In this document: positions 1-7,665 of the stretch, one piece after another
How the letters are laid out: each line of letters opens with the position of its first letter
How positions within the stretch are numbered: position 1 is the stretch's first letter
From: Lachnospiraceae bacterium NK4A179
GTDB lineage: Bacteria > Bacillota > Clostridia > Lachnospirales > Lachnospiraceae
Length of the DNA stretch: 51,901 nucleotides
Reading direction: 5' to 3'
Assembly: GCA_000421045.1 (NCBI GenBank)
Contig: ATWC01000021.1
Coordinates: 1-51,901 of the forward strand
Notes under the pieces: generated by a model
The model's input: the letters and a program-made list of their open reading frames with translations, nothing else
Database searches by the model: none
Told to the model about the DNA's origin: nothing
Translations under genes and position numbers: made by a program

Positions 1-125
1 GTTACCGTGATGGTGTATTTATCCTTATATCCCTTGGCGTAGAAACGCCAGCGCACGATAAACAAAATGCCGATCACGATCAGCAGAGCAGTAAGGCAGT
101 ATATCGTAATATTTGTTGTTTGCAT
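1..125 (-). CDS. N-terminal part of a small membrane protein (partial)
   Basis: This is the first 41 codons of a minus-strand gene that runs off the window edge. The start ATG (123-125) has a GAGG Shine-Dalgarno 6 nt upstream. The visible protein begins MQTTNITIY and then has one hydrophobic segment (about residues 9-25, rich in L, I and V) followed by a basic, aromatic stretch (RWRFYAKGYKDKY), which is a typical N-in or signal-anchor arrangement. I do not recognise the family, and the rest is outside the window. Confidence 0.55.
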   Translation of the reverse strand, partial: MQTTNITIYCLTALLIVIGILFIVRWRFYAKGYKDKYTITV

Positions 126-149
126 ATTTACCTCATGAACATTATAGTG

Positions 150-173
150 ATCCCGGTAAGCTGACACCGGGAT
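150..173. repeat. Perfect 8-bp inverted repeat (hairpin)
   Basis: ATCCCGGT and ACCGGGAT are separated by an 8-nt loop. It lies just upstream of the partial gene at 1-125 and about 150 nt downstream of the gene ending at 325. It could end transcription from the upstream minus-strand gene, but no clear T-run follows, so a terminator call is not safe. Confidence 0.4.
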
Positions 174-224
174 ATCATCTGCATCAATCCATACCTAATC
201 CTTAAACAGCCCCTTCATCTGTTT

Positions 225-263
225 GTTGAACGACTCTCCAAATTTGGAGGGTAGTATTTGTCA
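225..263. repeat. Dispersed palindromic repeat, copy 1
   Basis: A 39-bp sequence with the core CTCCAAATTTGGAG, matching the copy at 791-829 in the same orientation. This copy has a few substitutions in the arms. On the plus strand they leave a G-U-tolerant hairpin, while on the minus strand they create a mismatch. It lies just beyond the 3' end of the gene at 325-762, whose other side carries copy 2. Confidence 0.6.
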
Positions 264-324
264 CATGATCCTCCCGAATACATCTTTCTATTCTGATAAC
301 AGCAAGTATATCTCCCCGGAAGAT

Positions 325-762
325 TTATGGTCCCCCGCAAATATCTATACGATCTGTTTCCCGGATATCAAAATGATCCGTTAGGTATTCCGATCCATCA
401 CTATAGACTATAACGCTTATTTCCGATTCCGTACTACCTTTTCTGATCTGTATCCTGCAATCTTCATGCTCCCAATTGTTGCACTTAAATGTTCCGACAT
501 GGACAGGTATGACCTTATCGTCCACGTGAAGGTTAAAATCACAATAATAGATACCGTAATTTGCCGAATGAACAAACAGCCGGGTATGCACACGATGCTC
601 CTTTGCCTCCCAGCCATATCCGCCATGCCATACGATATCAGACACTTTGTATGGGGTATCAATAAAAACTGTCTTATGATAAAAATAGGTCGCCCAGAAT
701 AAAACGAAAAGAATTGCAAGCAATATCACGATCGCAGGTATAATTGACTTTTTACGTTCCAT
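325..762 (-). CDS. Hypothetical membrane-anchored protein, 145 aa
   Basis: No family is recognised. The open frame extends upstream to 807, but I place the start at 762 (MERKKSII) because an AGAGGA Shine-Dalgarno lies about 7 nt upstream. The upstream part of the frame also runs through the palindromic repeat region. The protein has a short basic N-terminus, one transmembrane segment (about residues 6-27, then WATYFYHK) and an extracytoplasmic domain of about 115 residues with three cysteines and many histidines and charged residues. This looks like a small surface-exposed or lipid-distal domain. It is flanked on both sides by copies of the same palindromic repeat. Function unknown. Confidence 0.6.
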   Translation of the reverse strand: MERKKSIIPAIVILLAILFVLFWATYFYHKTVFIDTPYKVSDIVWHGGYGWEAKEHRVHTRLFVHSANYGIYYCDFNLHVDDKVIPVHVGTFKCNNWEHEDCRIQIRKGSTESEISVIVYSDGSEYLTDHFDIRETDRIDICGGP

Positions 763-790
763 ATGCGATCCTCTCGTTGAGTCAATATTA

Positions 791-829
791 GTTGAACGCC
801 CCTCCAAATTTGGAGGGGCGTATTTGTCA
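791..829. repeat. Dispersed palindromic repeat, copy 2 (24-bp perfect palindrome)
   Basis: Positions 797-820 form a perfect 24-bp palindrome (CGCCCCTCC, AAATTT, GGAGGGGCG), flanked by GTTGAA and TATTTGTCA exactly as in copy 1 at 225-263. It lies between the genes ending at 853 and starting at 762. A strong hairpin here could stabilise or terminate the upstream transcript on either strand. The wider conservation outside the palindrome suggests a genomic repeat family rather than a simple terminator. Confidence 0.65.
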
Positions 830-852
830 GCATAAATATTTCAATATTATTC

Positions 853-1095
853 TTATATTACTTTTTTTTTATTTCCTTTTACAGTTTTAACAATCACTGC
901 AACTATCCCAACTATCCAGACCAGAATTCCTATACGCTCTCCTATAATAACAGGATTTAAGTTATCTATTCCAAATACCTTTACACTAATTGTAAGAACC
1001 GCAATACTGAGCACTATTGAAGCAATAAGTCCGATGGTACTAAACACCAATGCTCTGACTGTCTGTTTCCCTGTTATAACCTTCTTATCTTCCAT
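853..1095 (-). CDS. Small membrane protein, 80 aa
   Basis: Unrecognised family. The frame can start at a GTG at 1110, but the ATG at 1095 (MEDKKVITGKQ) is preceded by GGAGG at a spacing of 8 nt, and that Shine-Dalgarno falls inside the longer version, so I choose 1095. Two hydrophobic segments are visible (about residues 13-38 and 50-68), with a short polar loop between them and a basic C-terminus (KTVKGNKKKVI), giving a two-pass membrane protein with a cytoplasmic tail. It has its own promoter at 1152-1181 and may be co-transcribed with the gene at 325-762. Confidence 0.65.
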   Translation of the reverse strand: MEDKKVITGKQTVRALVFSTIGLIASIVLSIAVLTISVKVFGIDNLNPVIIGERIGILVWIVGIVAVIVKTVKGNKKKVI

Positions 1096-1151
1096 CACCT
1101 TTTCCTCCACCCTTCATAATTACGCAATTACTTCAACCTTTTCATGGATTC

Positions 1152-1181
1152 ATTATAGCATGATGTGACAGTTCGTACTAA
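1152..1181 (-). promoter_or_regulatory. Extended -10 sigma-A-type promoter
   Basis: On the minus strand TATAAT (1152-1157) is preceded by TG at the extended -10 position (TGCTATAAT). The -35 is weak: TTAGTA at a spacing of 18. The start point would be about 50 nt before the ATG at 1095. It lies just downstream of the terminator at 1279-1309, as expected for a new transcription unit. Confidence 0.55.
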
Positions 1182-1278
1182 CGTTTTTTCTTGTTCATCC
1201 GGACAGCCGGTCAAAATGCTTTTGGGCAGTTTTTCTGTTGGTAGTAATGGGATTCATCCCTCTGAATGAACTCTTAGC

Positions 1279-1309
1279 ACAAGAAAAGGCGTGACCAAAG
1301 CCACGCCTT
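1279..1309 (-). terminator. Rho-independent terminator of the flagellar operon
   Basis: Read on the minus strand, AAGGCGTG and CACGCCTT form an 8-bp stem around an 8-nt loop, followed by TTCTT. It lies about 80 nt after the stop of the last gene of the operon (1392). It is the first convincing strong terminator on this strand after the whole flagellar/chemotaxis run, apart from the weaker hairpin after flgE. Confidence 0.75.
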
Positions 1310-1391
1310 CCCATTCTTAAATTCTTAAACATTACTGTCTTATGACGCTCTCAAGCTTGCGGAGGGATTTTTAATATTCTTAATTTCTATC

Positions 1392-2360
1392 TCAGTCCGG
1401 TGACTTGATAAGTATCTTTGCTATTGTCTCATAATCGGCATCTTCCGGTATCTTGTGAATTCCTGACCTGATCTTCCTGTCCATTCCGTTTTCACACAGA
1501 TATTTATCAAACTTTGCAGCCGAATCCACTATGCCGTTATCCATAAGCCTCTTGGCTATCTGATATGAACCATCACCGTTGCTTACAACTATATCAAAGG
1601 TTTTACCGGTCTGCGGCTTAGCACTTGAACCTGCAGGCGTAGGTGTTACCGTAGCTTTAGGTGATGTTTTCACGGTCGGCGTAGGTGTTGCCGTCGGTTT
1701 AGGCGTAGGTGTCGCCGTAGCTTTAGGTGTAGGCGTGGCCGTGGGTGTAGCCGTCGGGGTTACTGTTGCAGTCGGGGTCGCAGTAGGTGTTACTGTCGCT
1801 GTCGGCGTTGCGGTAGGCGTTACTGTCGCCGTCGGTGCAGCAGTAGGAGTTGCAGTAGCAGTAGCTTTTGAGGCTTCAGGCTTTTTCGAAACTTCTGCAG
1901 TAGGTCTTACCGTTGCAAGAGGTCTGATAGTAGCTATCGGCTTTATTCCGTCCTCTTTTTCTTTATCTGTATCTTTATCTGTATCCTTTTCTTTCTCGGT
2001 TTCTTTTTCTTTATCTTTTTCCTTATCTTTGTCTTGTTCTTTATCAGTTTCTTCCGTCGGTTTCACTGATTCCTTATCATCCTTATCGGCGCTGTCAGCT
2101 GAAATGGAATTTTCCGATGCGTTTGCTTTTGATACAGATGCCTTATCATCCGGATCTGTGTTTTTATTGTCAGCGAAACCTCCTGCCTGCCCAAGTTCCG
2201 AAAGGGTAACGCCGCGGACCATTCCGAGTTCCTCTGCCCTGTCAATTATCTGCTCATCAGTCATTGGTGCGGCAGACGCTCCCCCGTTTGAAAAATGCAG
2301 CACAAGAGCCGTGACAGCTATCCCTATTCCAAGTCCGCGTAAGTAGTAATTTAACTTCAT
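1392..2360 (-). CDS. Secreted or anchored YceG/MltG-like C-terminal domain protein with low-complexity linker
   Basis: A 322-aa protein with an N-terminal signal or anchor segment (residues 8-30), a conserved-looking block at 32-60 (MTDEQIIDRAEELGMV), an acidic Lys/Glu/Asp region (about 101-137), a Thr/Pro/Ala repeat linker (about 166-242) and a C-terminal domain (about 255-318). The C-terminal domain resembles the N-terminal LysM-like part of YceG/MltG transglycosylases (VSNGDGSYQIAKRLMDNGIVDSA). The catalytic transglycosylase domain of full MltG is missing, so enzymatic activity is not expected. A wall-spanning protein that recognises peptidoglycan, or a relative of the YrrL-type proteins, is more plausible. 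It is the last gene before the operon terminator. Its position after sigD, fapA and DUF6115 suggests a role linked to cell surface or motility, but this is inference. Confidence 0.65.
   Translation of the reverse strand: MKLNYYLRGLGIGIAVTALVLHFSNGGASAAPMTDEQIIDRAEELGMVRGVTLSELGQAGGFADNKNTDPDDKASVSKANASENSISADSADKDDKESVKPTEETDKEQDKDKEKDKEKETEKEKDTDKDTDKEKEDGIKPIATIRPLATVRPTAEVSKKPEASKATATATPTAAPTATVTPTATPTATVTPTATPTATVTPTATPTATPTPKATATPTPKPTATPTPTVKTSPKATVTPTPAGSSAKPQTGKTFDIVVSNGDGSYQIAKRLMDNGIVDSAAKFDKYLCENGMDRKIRSGIHKIPEDADYETIAKILIKSPD
1635..1865. repeat. Tandem low-complexity coding repeat (Thr-Pro-Ala-Thr linker)
   Basis: Degenerate repeats of about 30 bp encode TPTATPTATV units, perfect or near perfect three times around residues 171-210, then decay to TPKATATPTP variants. 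Such tracts expand and contract by slippage and serve as extended wall-spanning linkers. They also produce a long false open frame on the plus strand. Confidence 0.75.
1950..2060. repeat. Low-complexity acidic/basic coding repeat (DKEKDKEK)
   Basis: Repeats of GAT/GAA/AAA codons encode a Lys-Asp-Glu rich spacer (residues about 101-137) of the YceG-like protein. The alternating charges suggest a long single alpha-helix or an extended spacer between the membrane anchor and the Thr/Pro linker. Confidence 0.6.
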
Positions 2361-2376
2361 TTATATTCTCCATGAA

Positions 2377-2401
2377 GAGAAATACGCGTATGCGTTTTCT
2401 C
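2377..2401. other. Imperfect hairpin in the gap before the YceG-like gene
   Basis: GAGAAA and TTTCTC pair around CGC/GCG in the 93-nt gap between the DUF6115-like gene and the YceG-like gene. It lies about 17 nt upstream of the ATG at 2360, just before the Shine-Dalgarno. It may lower expression or protect the 3' end of the upstream message. No T-run follows, so it is not a terminator. Confidence 0.3.
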
Positions 2402-2453
2402 TAACCTGATCCATTTGCTACAAATAAATTATCTTCTCTTGATCAAAGCTTGT

Positions 2454-3548
2454 TCAAAGCATGTTCTGATACAGATCGATCACAAGCTTCACTTCACCTA
2501 CACCAAGGCCAAGCTCGCGGGCGATGGCCATATTTGAACGACCGAGCCTGTGCATGGCAAGTATGCGTTCATTGTTATTACCATTGCCATCAGCTGATGT
2601 ATCAAAACGAAGAGCTCCTGAAGCTTTCTTAAAGAGCTCTGCCGCTGCATCACCGGAAGTCTCATTCATTGTTCTTATCGGAGCTGAATCTGTCTCTTCC
2701 AGATCTGCAAGAGATATCTGAGCGCCTTCTGAAACCTTTTTTGCTACAGAGCTTTTTTCCTTCTTTACAGCCTTCTCTGTTTCATCCTTTGACTCTTTTG
2801 CTGCTTTATCTTCTTTAGAACTCTTTGCCTTAGATGTTTTTGCCGCTTTGGGAGTTTTCTCTTCCTTCGCTTCGCTTCCTGCTTCTGTCTTCTTCTGAGA
2901 CTTCTTTACAGTCTTCTTAGTTTCGGAAGTTATCTTCACCTCTTCTGGCTTCTGCTCTTCTTCAATGCTTTTTTCTGCCTCAACCGGAAGATCGGGATTA
3001 ATCTCTGCAGCATCGCCTTCTATCATTTTTTTCTTTACGGATATCATCTTGTCTTCAGCAAAATCAGCTGCACTTCCGGCCTTCTTGGCCTTCTCCATCG
3101 CCTCATCTGCAAGCTTTGAAGCATTCTCTGCAAGATCATAGGCTCCGTTTGCACTCTCGGTAGCTGTCCTTGAAGTCTCAACTGCTTTGAGAAGAAGCGT
3201 TGTAAGATCCTTTTTGTTCTTGTTGAGCATATCCGAAAGAAAGACCACTTCATTGTGGTCTTTGCTTATCTCATCAATGACTGTATCAGAATAATCCCCT
3301 ATAGCGAGGATCTTTTCATTAGTAAGCTTATCGATAGCCCTTTCAGTTTTCTCCATAGAGTAACTTAAGGTCTCGTCAGTCATTTCATCTATCTTCTGTT
3401 TTGACTCTTCGACTTTTTCTTCTATCTGTGCTAAAAGAGCCTCTCCGTCAATCTTTGATGCGTCTGATGATTTCTTATCCGGTATAAGAAAACTCGCTAT
3501 GAATATGATCAGTCCGATTGCAAGTAATACTATTTCCAAAACACTCAT
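2454..3548 (-). CDS. DUF6115-like protein: membrane anchor, coiled coil, C-terminal helix-turn-helix
   Basis: A 364-aa protein that starts with a transmembrane helix (residues 3-23) and continues with a long helical region (about 35-165, heptad-like, rich in A, K and E). A low-complexity Lys/Glu/Ala linker (about 180-275) follows, then a compact C-terminal segment (about 325-364, ILAMHRLGRSNMAIARELGL) with the look of a short helix-turn-helix. This domain order matches the DUF6115 family found next to motility genes in Clostridia. The HTH is membrane-tethered, so DNA binding is possible but unproven. It overlaps nothing and follows the 103-aa gene by 3 nt, so it is clearly in the operon. Confidence 0.65.
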   Translation of the reverse strand: MSVLEIVLLAIGLIIFIASFLIPDKKSSDASKIDGEALLAQIEEKVEESKQKIDEMTDETLSYSMEKTERAIDKLTNEKILAIGDYSDTVIDEISKDHNEVVFLSDMLNKNKKDLTTLLLKAVETSRTATESANGAYDLAENASKLADEAMEKAKKAGSAADFAEDKMISVKKKMIEGDAAEINPDLPVEAEKSIEEEQKPEEVKITSETKKTVKKSQKKTEAGSEAKEEKTPKAAKTSKAKSSKEDKAAKESKDETEKAVKKEKSSVAKKVSEGAQISLADLEETDSAPIRTMNETSGDAAAELFKKASGALRFDTSADGNGNNNERILAMHRLGRSNMAIARELGLGVGEVKLVIDLYQNML

Positions 3549-3551
3549 TTT

Positions 3552-3863
3552 TTAAACCTTTATGTCAAATCCCTCTCTGCCTTTTACAACTACTCTGTCC
3601 GGAAGCTTTTTTTCGGCGTTTCTTCTGTTCCTGCCTCCGTCCCCTGCATAACTTCCGCCATTTTCTTTTTCATTGGCATCAGTCTCTGCGTTTGAATCTT
3701 CCTTCTTATGGACCTGATTGTTATCCTGTTCTACCTGTTTGTCAACCTGCAATTGATGCTGAGCCTGATAAAGCACACCTTTATCATTCTCAAACTGTTG
3801 CATCATCTGGTAATCCTGGACCCTCGGGATACTGCCCTGCATTTCAACAATTCCTATGGCCAT
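3552..3863 (-). CDS. Hypothetical 103-aa flagellar-operon protein
   Basis: No known domain. The N-terminus (MAIGIVEMQGSIPRVQDYQMMQQFENDKG) looks conserved and amphipathic. The middle is Gln- and charge-rich and likely disordered, and the C-terminus (PDRVVVKGREGFDIKV) ends in a short basic beta-like tail. The gene lies between a FapA-like gene and the DUF6115-like gene with gaps of 22 and 3 nt, so it is co-transcribed. Small soluble proteins of this type at the end of Lachnospiraceae fla/che operons have no assigned function, and I assign none. Confidence 0.6.
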   Translation of the reverse strand: MAIGIVEMQGSIPRVQDYQMMQQFENDKGVLYQAQHQLQVDKQVEQDNNQVHKKEDSNAETDANEKENGGSYAGDGGRNRRNAEKKLPDRVVVKGREGFDIKV

Positions 3864-3885
3864 AAGACATTACCTCCTGTAAAGA

Positions 3886-5472
3886 TCAAAGTGCACCCGG
3901 TCGTACATCTCCCTTATCTATCGCGAATCTGCAGTACTTATACACTTCTTTGACAACCATCGATACATCGGATATAGCTATCACAGTTCCCGGATAAACC
4001 GCACCGGTCACTTCCACACATGCATTCTCGCCGCCTTCTTTGTTCTCTTTAAGGATCGCAAGTTCATTGGTATCTTCCTCCAGCTTCTCCTGCGACTTCT
4101 TGATAACGACGGCTATCTGCTGAACATTCTTTATCTGATCCGGAGACATCTTGATCCCCTGTGCGATTTTTTTCTTAGCTGCATCAAGAACCGGTACCAT
4201 TGTCTTCAAATTCTTCTGGATATCCGCGATCTCCTTCGACAGTTCCTGTATCCTGGCCGTGACTTTTGTATCAACACCAACAGCAACTTTTGTATCGGCG
4301 CCCATAGATGAGCCCAGTGTCTTGACGCATATCTTTGATGTCGCCTGAACCGAACCACCTGTAATGAAACCTTTTTTGCTCATTACATGTATCTCAGTGC
4401 CTGCCATAACATTCGAATGGAGGATGGAATCGGCATCAACATAGCCGCCTGCTCTTGCGGTGCAGTTCTCCATAAACTTGGAAACGATATTTCCTCCGGC
4501 GATAAGCTGTCCCTTACTCATACCGTTTATACCTCTGGCAAGAAGTATATTGCCTTCAGCTTCCAGATAAGCCCCTTCAACAGCGCCCTTAACTTCTATA
4601 TCGCCCTTTGCTTTAACGCTGAAGTTAGAGTTTACGTTACCCTGGATAACAACGTTTCCGTCATATTCAATATTGCCGGTCGAATTGTCCACGTTTGTTA
4701 CGGTAAGCACATCCGAAACAAATACCTTACCGTTAGTAAGGGTAACATGGCCGTCAACCTGTGAGGTCAGAGTGCATTTATCCTCACTGATATCGATCTT
4801 AAGCCCGAACTGAAGATGCTTTACCTTCACTTCTCTGGGTCTTATCTCATTGCCTCTTATATCTCTTCCCGGAATTCCCTTAACAGCAGGCGTAAGTTTT
4901 GCAAGTACCATGCCTTTGGTGCAGTGATTCACAAGATTGAGATTAAAGAAATCTACCGTGCCATCCTCATTGAGAGTAGGCCTTATACGGTTATCCGTAT
5001 TAAAAAAGTATTCTATAACGGCATCACTGCCTTCGTTGACCGCTTTACCTCTGGCGATCACGTAATCCGTGCAATAGCGTCTTTCCTTAAGAAATGCATT
5101 GATAACATTGTCATCAACTCCAAAAGCGATACCCGCAAGCCTGCACTGGCTCTTTACCTCTTCAAGATCAAGCTCTCTGCCCTTATTTGAAGGAGGATAA
5201 AAACGTGCAACAGCCTTCATCCTGTCATCTGAAATATCTATAAAGCACATTTCCCTGACCGGGAGCATGCTTTCCCTGTTTAACAGAACAGAGGTATTGG
5301 GATCAGCTTTTGAATAAGCATCATTTAAGGTCTTCAGATCAAAATTTATCCGGTTATCATTAAGATAAACCAGTATTTCCTTTAATTCTACCGGGGTCCC
5401 ACCGTCTGTAGGAGGAATGATCTTAAGAAAGTTTCCTGTGGGTTCCAGTTCGATTTTAAAGTATCCGTTCAT
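3886..5472 (-). CDS. FapA-family (DUF342) protein
   Basis: A 528-aa protein with the layout of the DUF342/FapA family. The N-terminal alpha/beta region spans about residues 1-160. A right-handed beta-helix of repeated G-x-V/I units follows (about 195-390, with repeats such as YDGNVVIQGNV, AKGDIEVKGAV and AEGNILLARGI), then a coiled coil (about 400-465) and a short C-terminal domain (GAVYPGTVIAI). Members are linked to polymer or envelope placement and often sit in fla/che operons. The biochemical function is not established. It begins 21 nt after sigD. Confidence 0.8.
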   Translation of the reverse strand: MNGYFKIELEPTGNFLKIIPPTDGGTPVELKEILVYLNDNRINFDLKTLNDAYSKADPNTSVLLNRESMLPVREMCFIDISDDRMKAVARFYPPSNKGRELDLEEVKSQCRLAGIAFGVDDNVINAFLKERRYCTDYVIARGKAVNEGSDAVIEYFFNTDNRIRPTLNEDGTVDFFNLNLVNHCTKGMVLAKLTPAVKGIPGRDIRGNEIRPREVKVKHLQFGLKIDISEDKCTLTSQVDGHVTLTNGKVFVSDVLTVTNVDNSTGNIEYDGNVVIQGNVNSNFSVKAKGDIEVKGAVEGAYLEAEGNILLARGINGMSKGQLIAGGNIVSKFMENCTARAGGYVDADSILHSNVMAGTEIHVMSKKGFITGGSVQATSKICVKTLGSSMGADTKVAVGVDTKVTARIQELSKEIADIQKNLKTMVPVLDAAKKKIAQGIKMSPDQIKNVQQIAVVIKKSQEKLEEDTNELAILKENKEGGENACVEVTGAVYPGTVIAISDVSMVVKEVYKYCRFAIDKGDVRPGAL

Positions 5473-5493
5473 AGATTTACCTGCTTTCGTCCG

Positions 5494-6264
5494 TCAGGAA
5501 AGATTGCCAAGAAGGCCTACATAATCACCCATTAACCTGCGCATTTTCTGCAGGGCTTTGGTATGAAGCTGCGAAACCCTCGACTCTGTTACATCCATAA
5601 TGTTTGCTATTTCTTTAAGAGTAAGCTCCTCGTAGTAATAGAAAACAACTACACTCTTTTCTTTTTCCGTAAGCGACTCCAGAGATTCTACCAGCATACG
5701 TTTCAATTCTTCCTTATCGAGATTTTCCTCGGGTGAATCAAAACGCTTTCCGAAACCATGAGAATCCGTTACTTCCATGCCGGCATCCATGAATTCATTC
5801 AGGGAAACGACATTGGTGACATTCATCTGCGACTGCCAGTCAGTAAGCTCTTCGAGACTTATTCCCAAAGCCTCGGCTATCTCTTCATCTGTGGCTTCGC
5901 GACCTTCCTGCTCCTCGATCTTCTTCATCACGGCATCAAGCTGTTTCTGTTTCTGCCGTATCGTCCTGGGTATCCAGTCATTCTTTCTTATCTGGTCAAG
6001 TATCTCTCCCCTTATCCTGAGTGATGCATATGTCTCAAATTTGATATTCTTTCTGGTATCAAATTTGTCTATGGCATCTATAAGACCAAATATACCGAAA
6101 CCTACAAGATCCTCATATTCGACATTATACCCCAGATACATAGACAGCCTGCCTGCTACTACCTTAACTAGTGGCGAATATTCAATTATCAGCTGATCCC
6201 TTAACTCCTGGGATCCTGTCCTGCTGTAATCACTCCAGAGTCTGGCTCTACCGTTTTCATCCAT
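5494..6264 (-). CDS. sigD: RNA polymerase sigma factor for flagellar genes, SigD/FliA family
   Basis: A 256-aa sigma-70 group 3 factor of the FliA/WhiG type. Region 2 is visible around residues 25-100 (YSPLVKVVAGRL, then DLVGFGIFGLIDAIDKFD and FETYASLRIRGEILDQIRK). Region 3 includes the DWIPRTIRQKQKQL hallmark and EGREATDEEIAEALG. Region 4 ends with ELTLKEIANIMDVTESRVSQLHTKAL. It directs late flagellar and chemotaxis promoters and is normally held by FlgM, which is not in this window. Its start shares a base with the stop of the upstream 90-aa membrane protein gene. Because it lies downstream of the fliM insertion in the same operon, its expression could be reduced by polarity. Confidence 0.93.
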   Translation of the reverse strand: MDENGRARLWSDYSRTGSQELRDQLIIEYSPLVKVVAGRLSMYLGYNVEYEDLVGFGIFGLIDAIDKFDTRKNIKFETYASLRIRGEILDQIRKNDWIPRTIRQKQKQLDAVMKKIEEQEGREATDEEIAEALGISLEELTDWQSQMNVTNVVSLNEFMDAGMEVTDSHGFGKRFDSPEENLDKEELKRMLVESLESLTEKEKSVVVFYYYEELTLKEIANIMDVTESRVSQLHTKALQKMRRLMGDYVGLLGNLS

Positions 6265-6536
6265 CAGTCAATATCTGTCCTTTTCTCAACAAGATCACCC
6301 GTATCCTCAAAATAATCCGAATAGCGCATCGTCATATTGAAACGATCGACTATACTCTTTACCACGGTTCCGAGTATCGCAAATACAAGCAAAACTATAA
6401 AGAGGATAATAAGTGTTCGCAGAAGCGGCTGTTTCTGTACAAGACAGATCAACAGTGCTACCGCACCACCGCCCATCATAAAAAGAGGCGGCAGATTTTT
6501 TGTTTTAAGATTGTTTACCTTTGAAGTATCTTTCAT
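6264..6536 (-). CDS. 90-aa two-pass membrane protein between cheD and sigD
   Basis: Unrecognised. Two hydrophobic segments (about residues 17-34 and 38-60) are separated by a short basic loop (VQKQPLLR), and the tail is polar and acidic (MRYSDYFEDTGDLVEKRTDID). The gene overlaps the end of cheD by 4 nt (ATGA) and its stop abuts the sigD start, so it is translationally coupled on both sides. That tight packing suggests a real gene with a role in the operon, perhaps affecting SigD or CheD, though nothing in the sequence shows it. Confidence 0.65.
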   Translation of the reverse strand: MKDTSKVNNLKTKNLPPLFMMGGGAVALLICLVQKQPLLRTLIILFIVLLVFAILGTVVKSIVDRFNMTMRYSDYFEDTGDLVEKRTDID

Positions 6537-7018
6537 ATCATTTTTAACGGCTTTCCTACAGCCTTTATTTCATAATCTCCCGTTTCAGGGAAAAAAGTAA
6601 CCGTTCGTCCGTAATTCTCACCGGTATCCTCAGCAATGATCGGAATGCGCAGTTCGGCAAGCACCTTCTTTGTTGCCTCAACGTTTCGTTCACCTACAGC
6701 CGAAAGCTCACTCTTTGACTGAAAGGCAAACATCCTGGCTCCGCCCGCTATCTTGGCGACCATCCTTGAGCGGATCGCGCCTTTTGCTTCAAGTCGTTTC
6801 ACCAGTTCAGGAATGCCCGTATCGGCAAACTTCGCGATATTTGCATTACTCTTAACCTCAAGTGAAGACGGAAGCATAATATGCACAAGACCGCCAATCT
6901 TGCTGGTTTTATCACGTATCGCAATGCCGACACAACTGCCGAGACCTATCGTCATAATAGCATCCGGCGGCAGAACAACATTCATATCTGCGATACCTAC
7001 TTTTATGGTTTCGGCCAT
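6533..7018 (-). CDS. cheD: Chemoreceptor glutamine deamidase CheD
   Basis: A 161-aa protein of normal CheD length. CheD deamidates glutamines on methyl-accepting receptors and also stimulates CheC. The catalytic Cys lies in IGLGSCVGIAI (about residue 29) and the His in GGLVHIMLPSS (about residue 46), with the Thr supplied further on. The C-terminal RNVEATKKVLAELRIPI matches the family. It follows cheC with a 1-nt gap and overlaps the next gene by 4 nt. The CheC-CheD pair indicates the Bacillus-type adaptation system rather than the E. coli type. Confidence 0.93.
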   Translation of the reverse strand: MAETIKVGIADMNVVLPPDAIMTIGLGSCVGIAIRDKTSKIGGLVHIMLPSSLEVKSNANIAKFADTGIPELVKRLEAKGAIRSRMVAKIAGGARMFAFQSKSELSAVGERNVEATKKVLAELRIPIIAEDTGENYGRTVTFFPETGDYEIKAVGKPLKMI

Positions 7019-7019
7019 T

Positions 7020-7637
7020 TTACATTACTCCAAGTGATTGAAGGATCTTTGTATAGGATTCAGCATCGGGTACAAGAATAAAGTATCCCACCATATCCTT
7101 ATCATCGGTAAAATCGGTTTCGATCAGCAGCAGTTTGTCTGCAATGGTACCAAACTCAATAGCCGGAACCGAAAGTATAGCTCCCGCCATATCAATACAA
7201 ACATCCGGGACCGAAGGATATATAGTCAGGTTTGTAAGAGTGGCGATCGAATTAAGGTACGCAGCTGTAATGATATTACCGATCTCTTTGAGTGCCGATA
7301 ATTCCATCTCGGAAAACTCATCAGGATTATCGGAAGGCATCCCCATAAGCTTGCCTATCATAGCTTTGGCAGATTCTTTCTTCTGCACGAACATGATGCT
7401 CCCGTTTATATCCCCCTGAACAACCAGGTAGATACCCGCGACTATCTGCTCCTCGCCTCCCATAGTGGTTCCGACGTCCTTAAATTCCATAAGACGTACC
7501 TTCGGAACGCTCATGTCAACTTTTCCTCCGAGCATAGTCGACAGTGCGGTCGTAGCATTACCTGCGCCTATATTTCCAATCTCCTTCAAAACATCAAAGT
7601 ACTGACTGGATAAATCGTCTATTGATATATCTGCCAT
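7020..7637 (-). CDS. cheC: CheY-phosphate phosphatase CheC
   Basis: A 205-aa CheC. The frame is open to 7685, inside cheW, but I place the start at 7637 (MADISIDDLSSQ). This removes a 16-residue extension without family similarity, and GAAGGG lies about 12 nt upstream. Two phosphatase helices are visible: YFDVLKEIGNIGAGNATTAL near the N-terminus and ELSALKEIGNIITAAYLNS in the middle, each with the E-x-x-N pair used to remove phosphate from CheY-P. In the Bacillus system CheC also binds CheD. Its substrate CheY is not encoded in this window. Confidence 0.92.
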   Translation of the reverse strand: MADISIDDLSSQYFDVLKEIGNIGAGNATTALSTMLGGKVDMSVPKVRLMEFKDVGTTMGGEEQIVAGIYLVVQGDINGSIMFVQKKESAKAMIGKLMGMPSDNPDEFSEMELSALKEIGNIITAAYLNSIATLTNLTIYPSVPDVCIDMAGAILSVPAIEFGTIADKLLLIETDFTDDKDMVGYFILVPDAESYTKILQSLGVM

Positions 7638-7665
7638 TGGATGTTTATCCCTTCTCTGATATTGA

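Noticed and set aside
1579-2346. Long plus-strand open frame of 255 aa
   Set aside because: Low-complexity Val/Gly/Ser translation of the antisense of the Thr/Pro and Lys/Glu repeats of the YceG-like gene; no start context.
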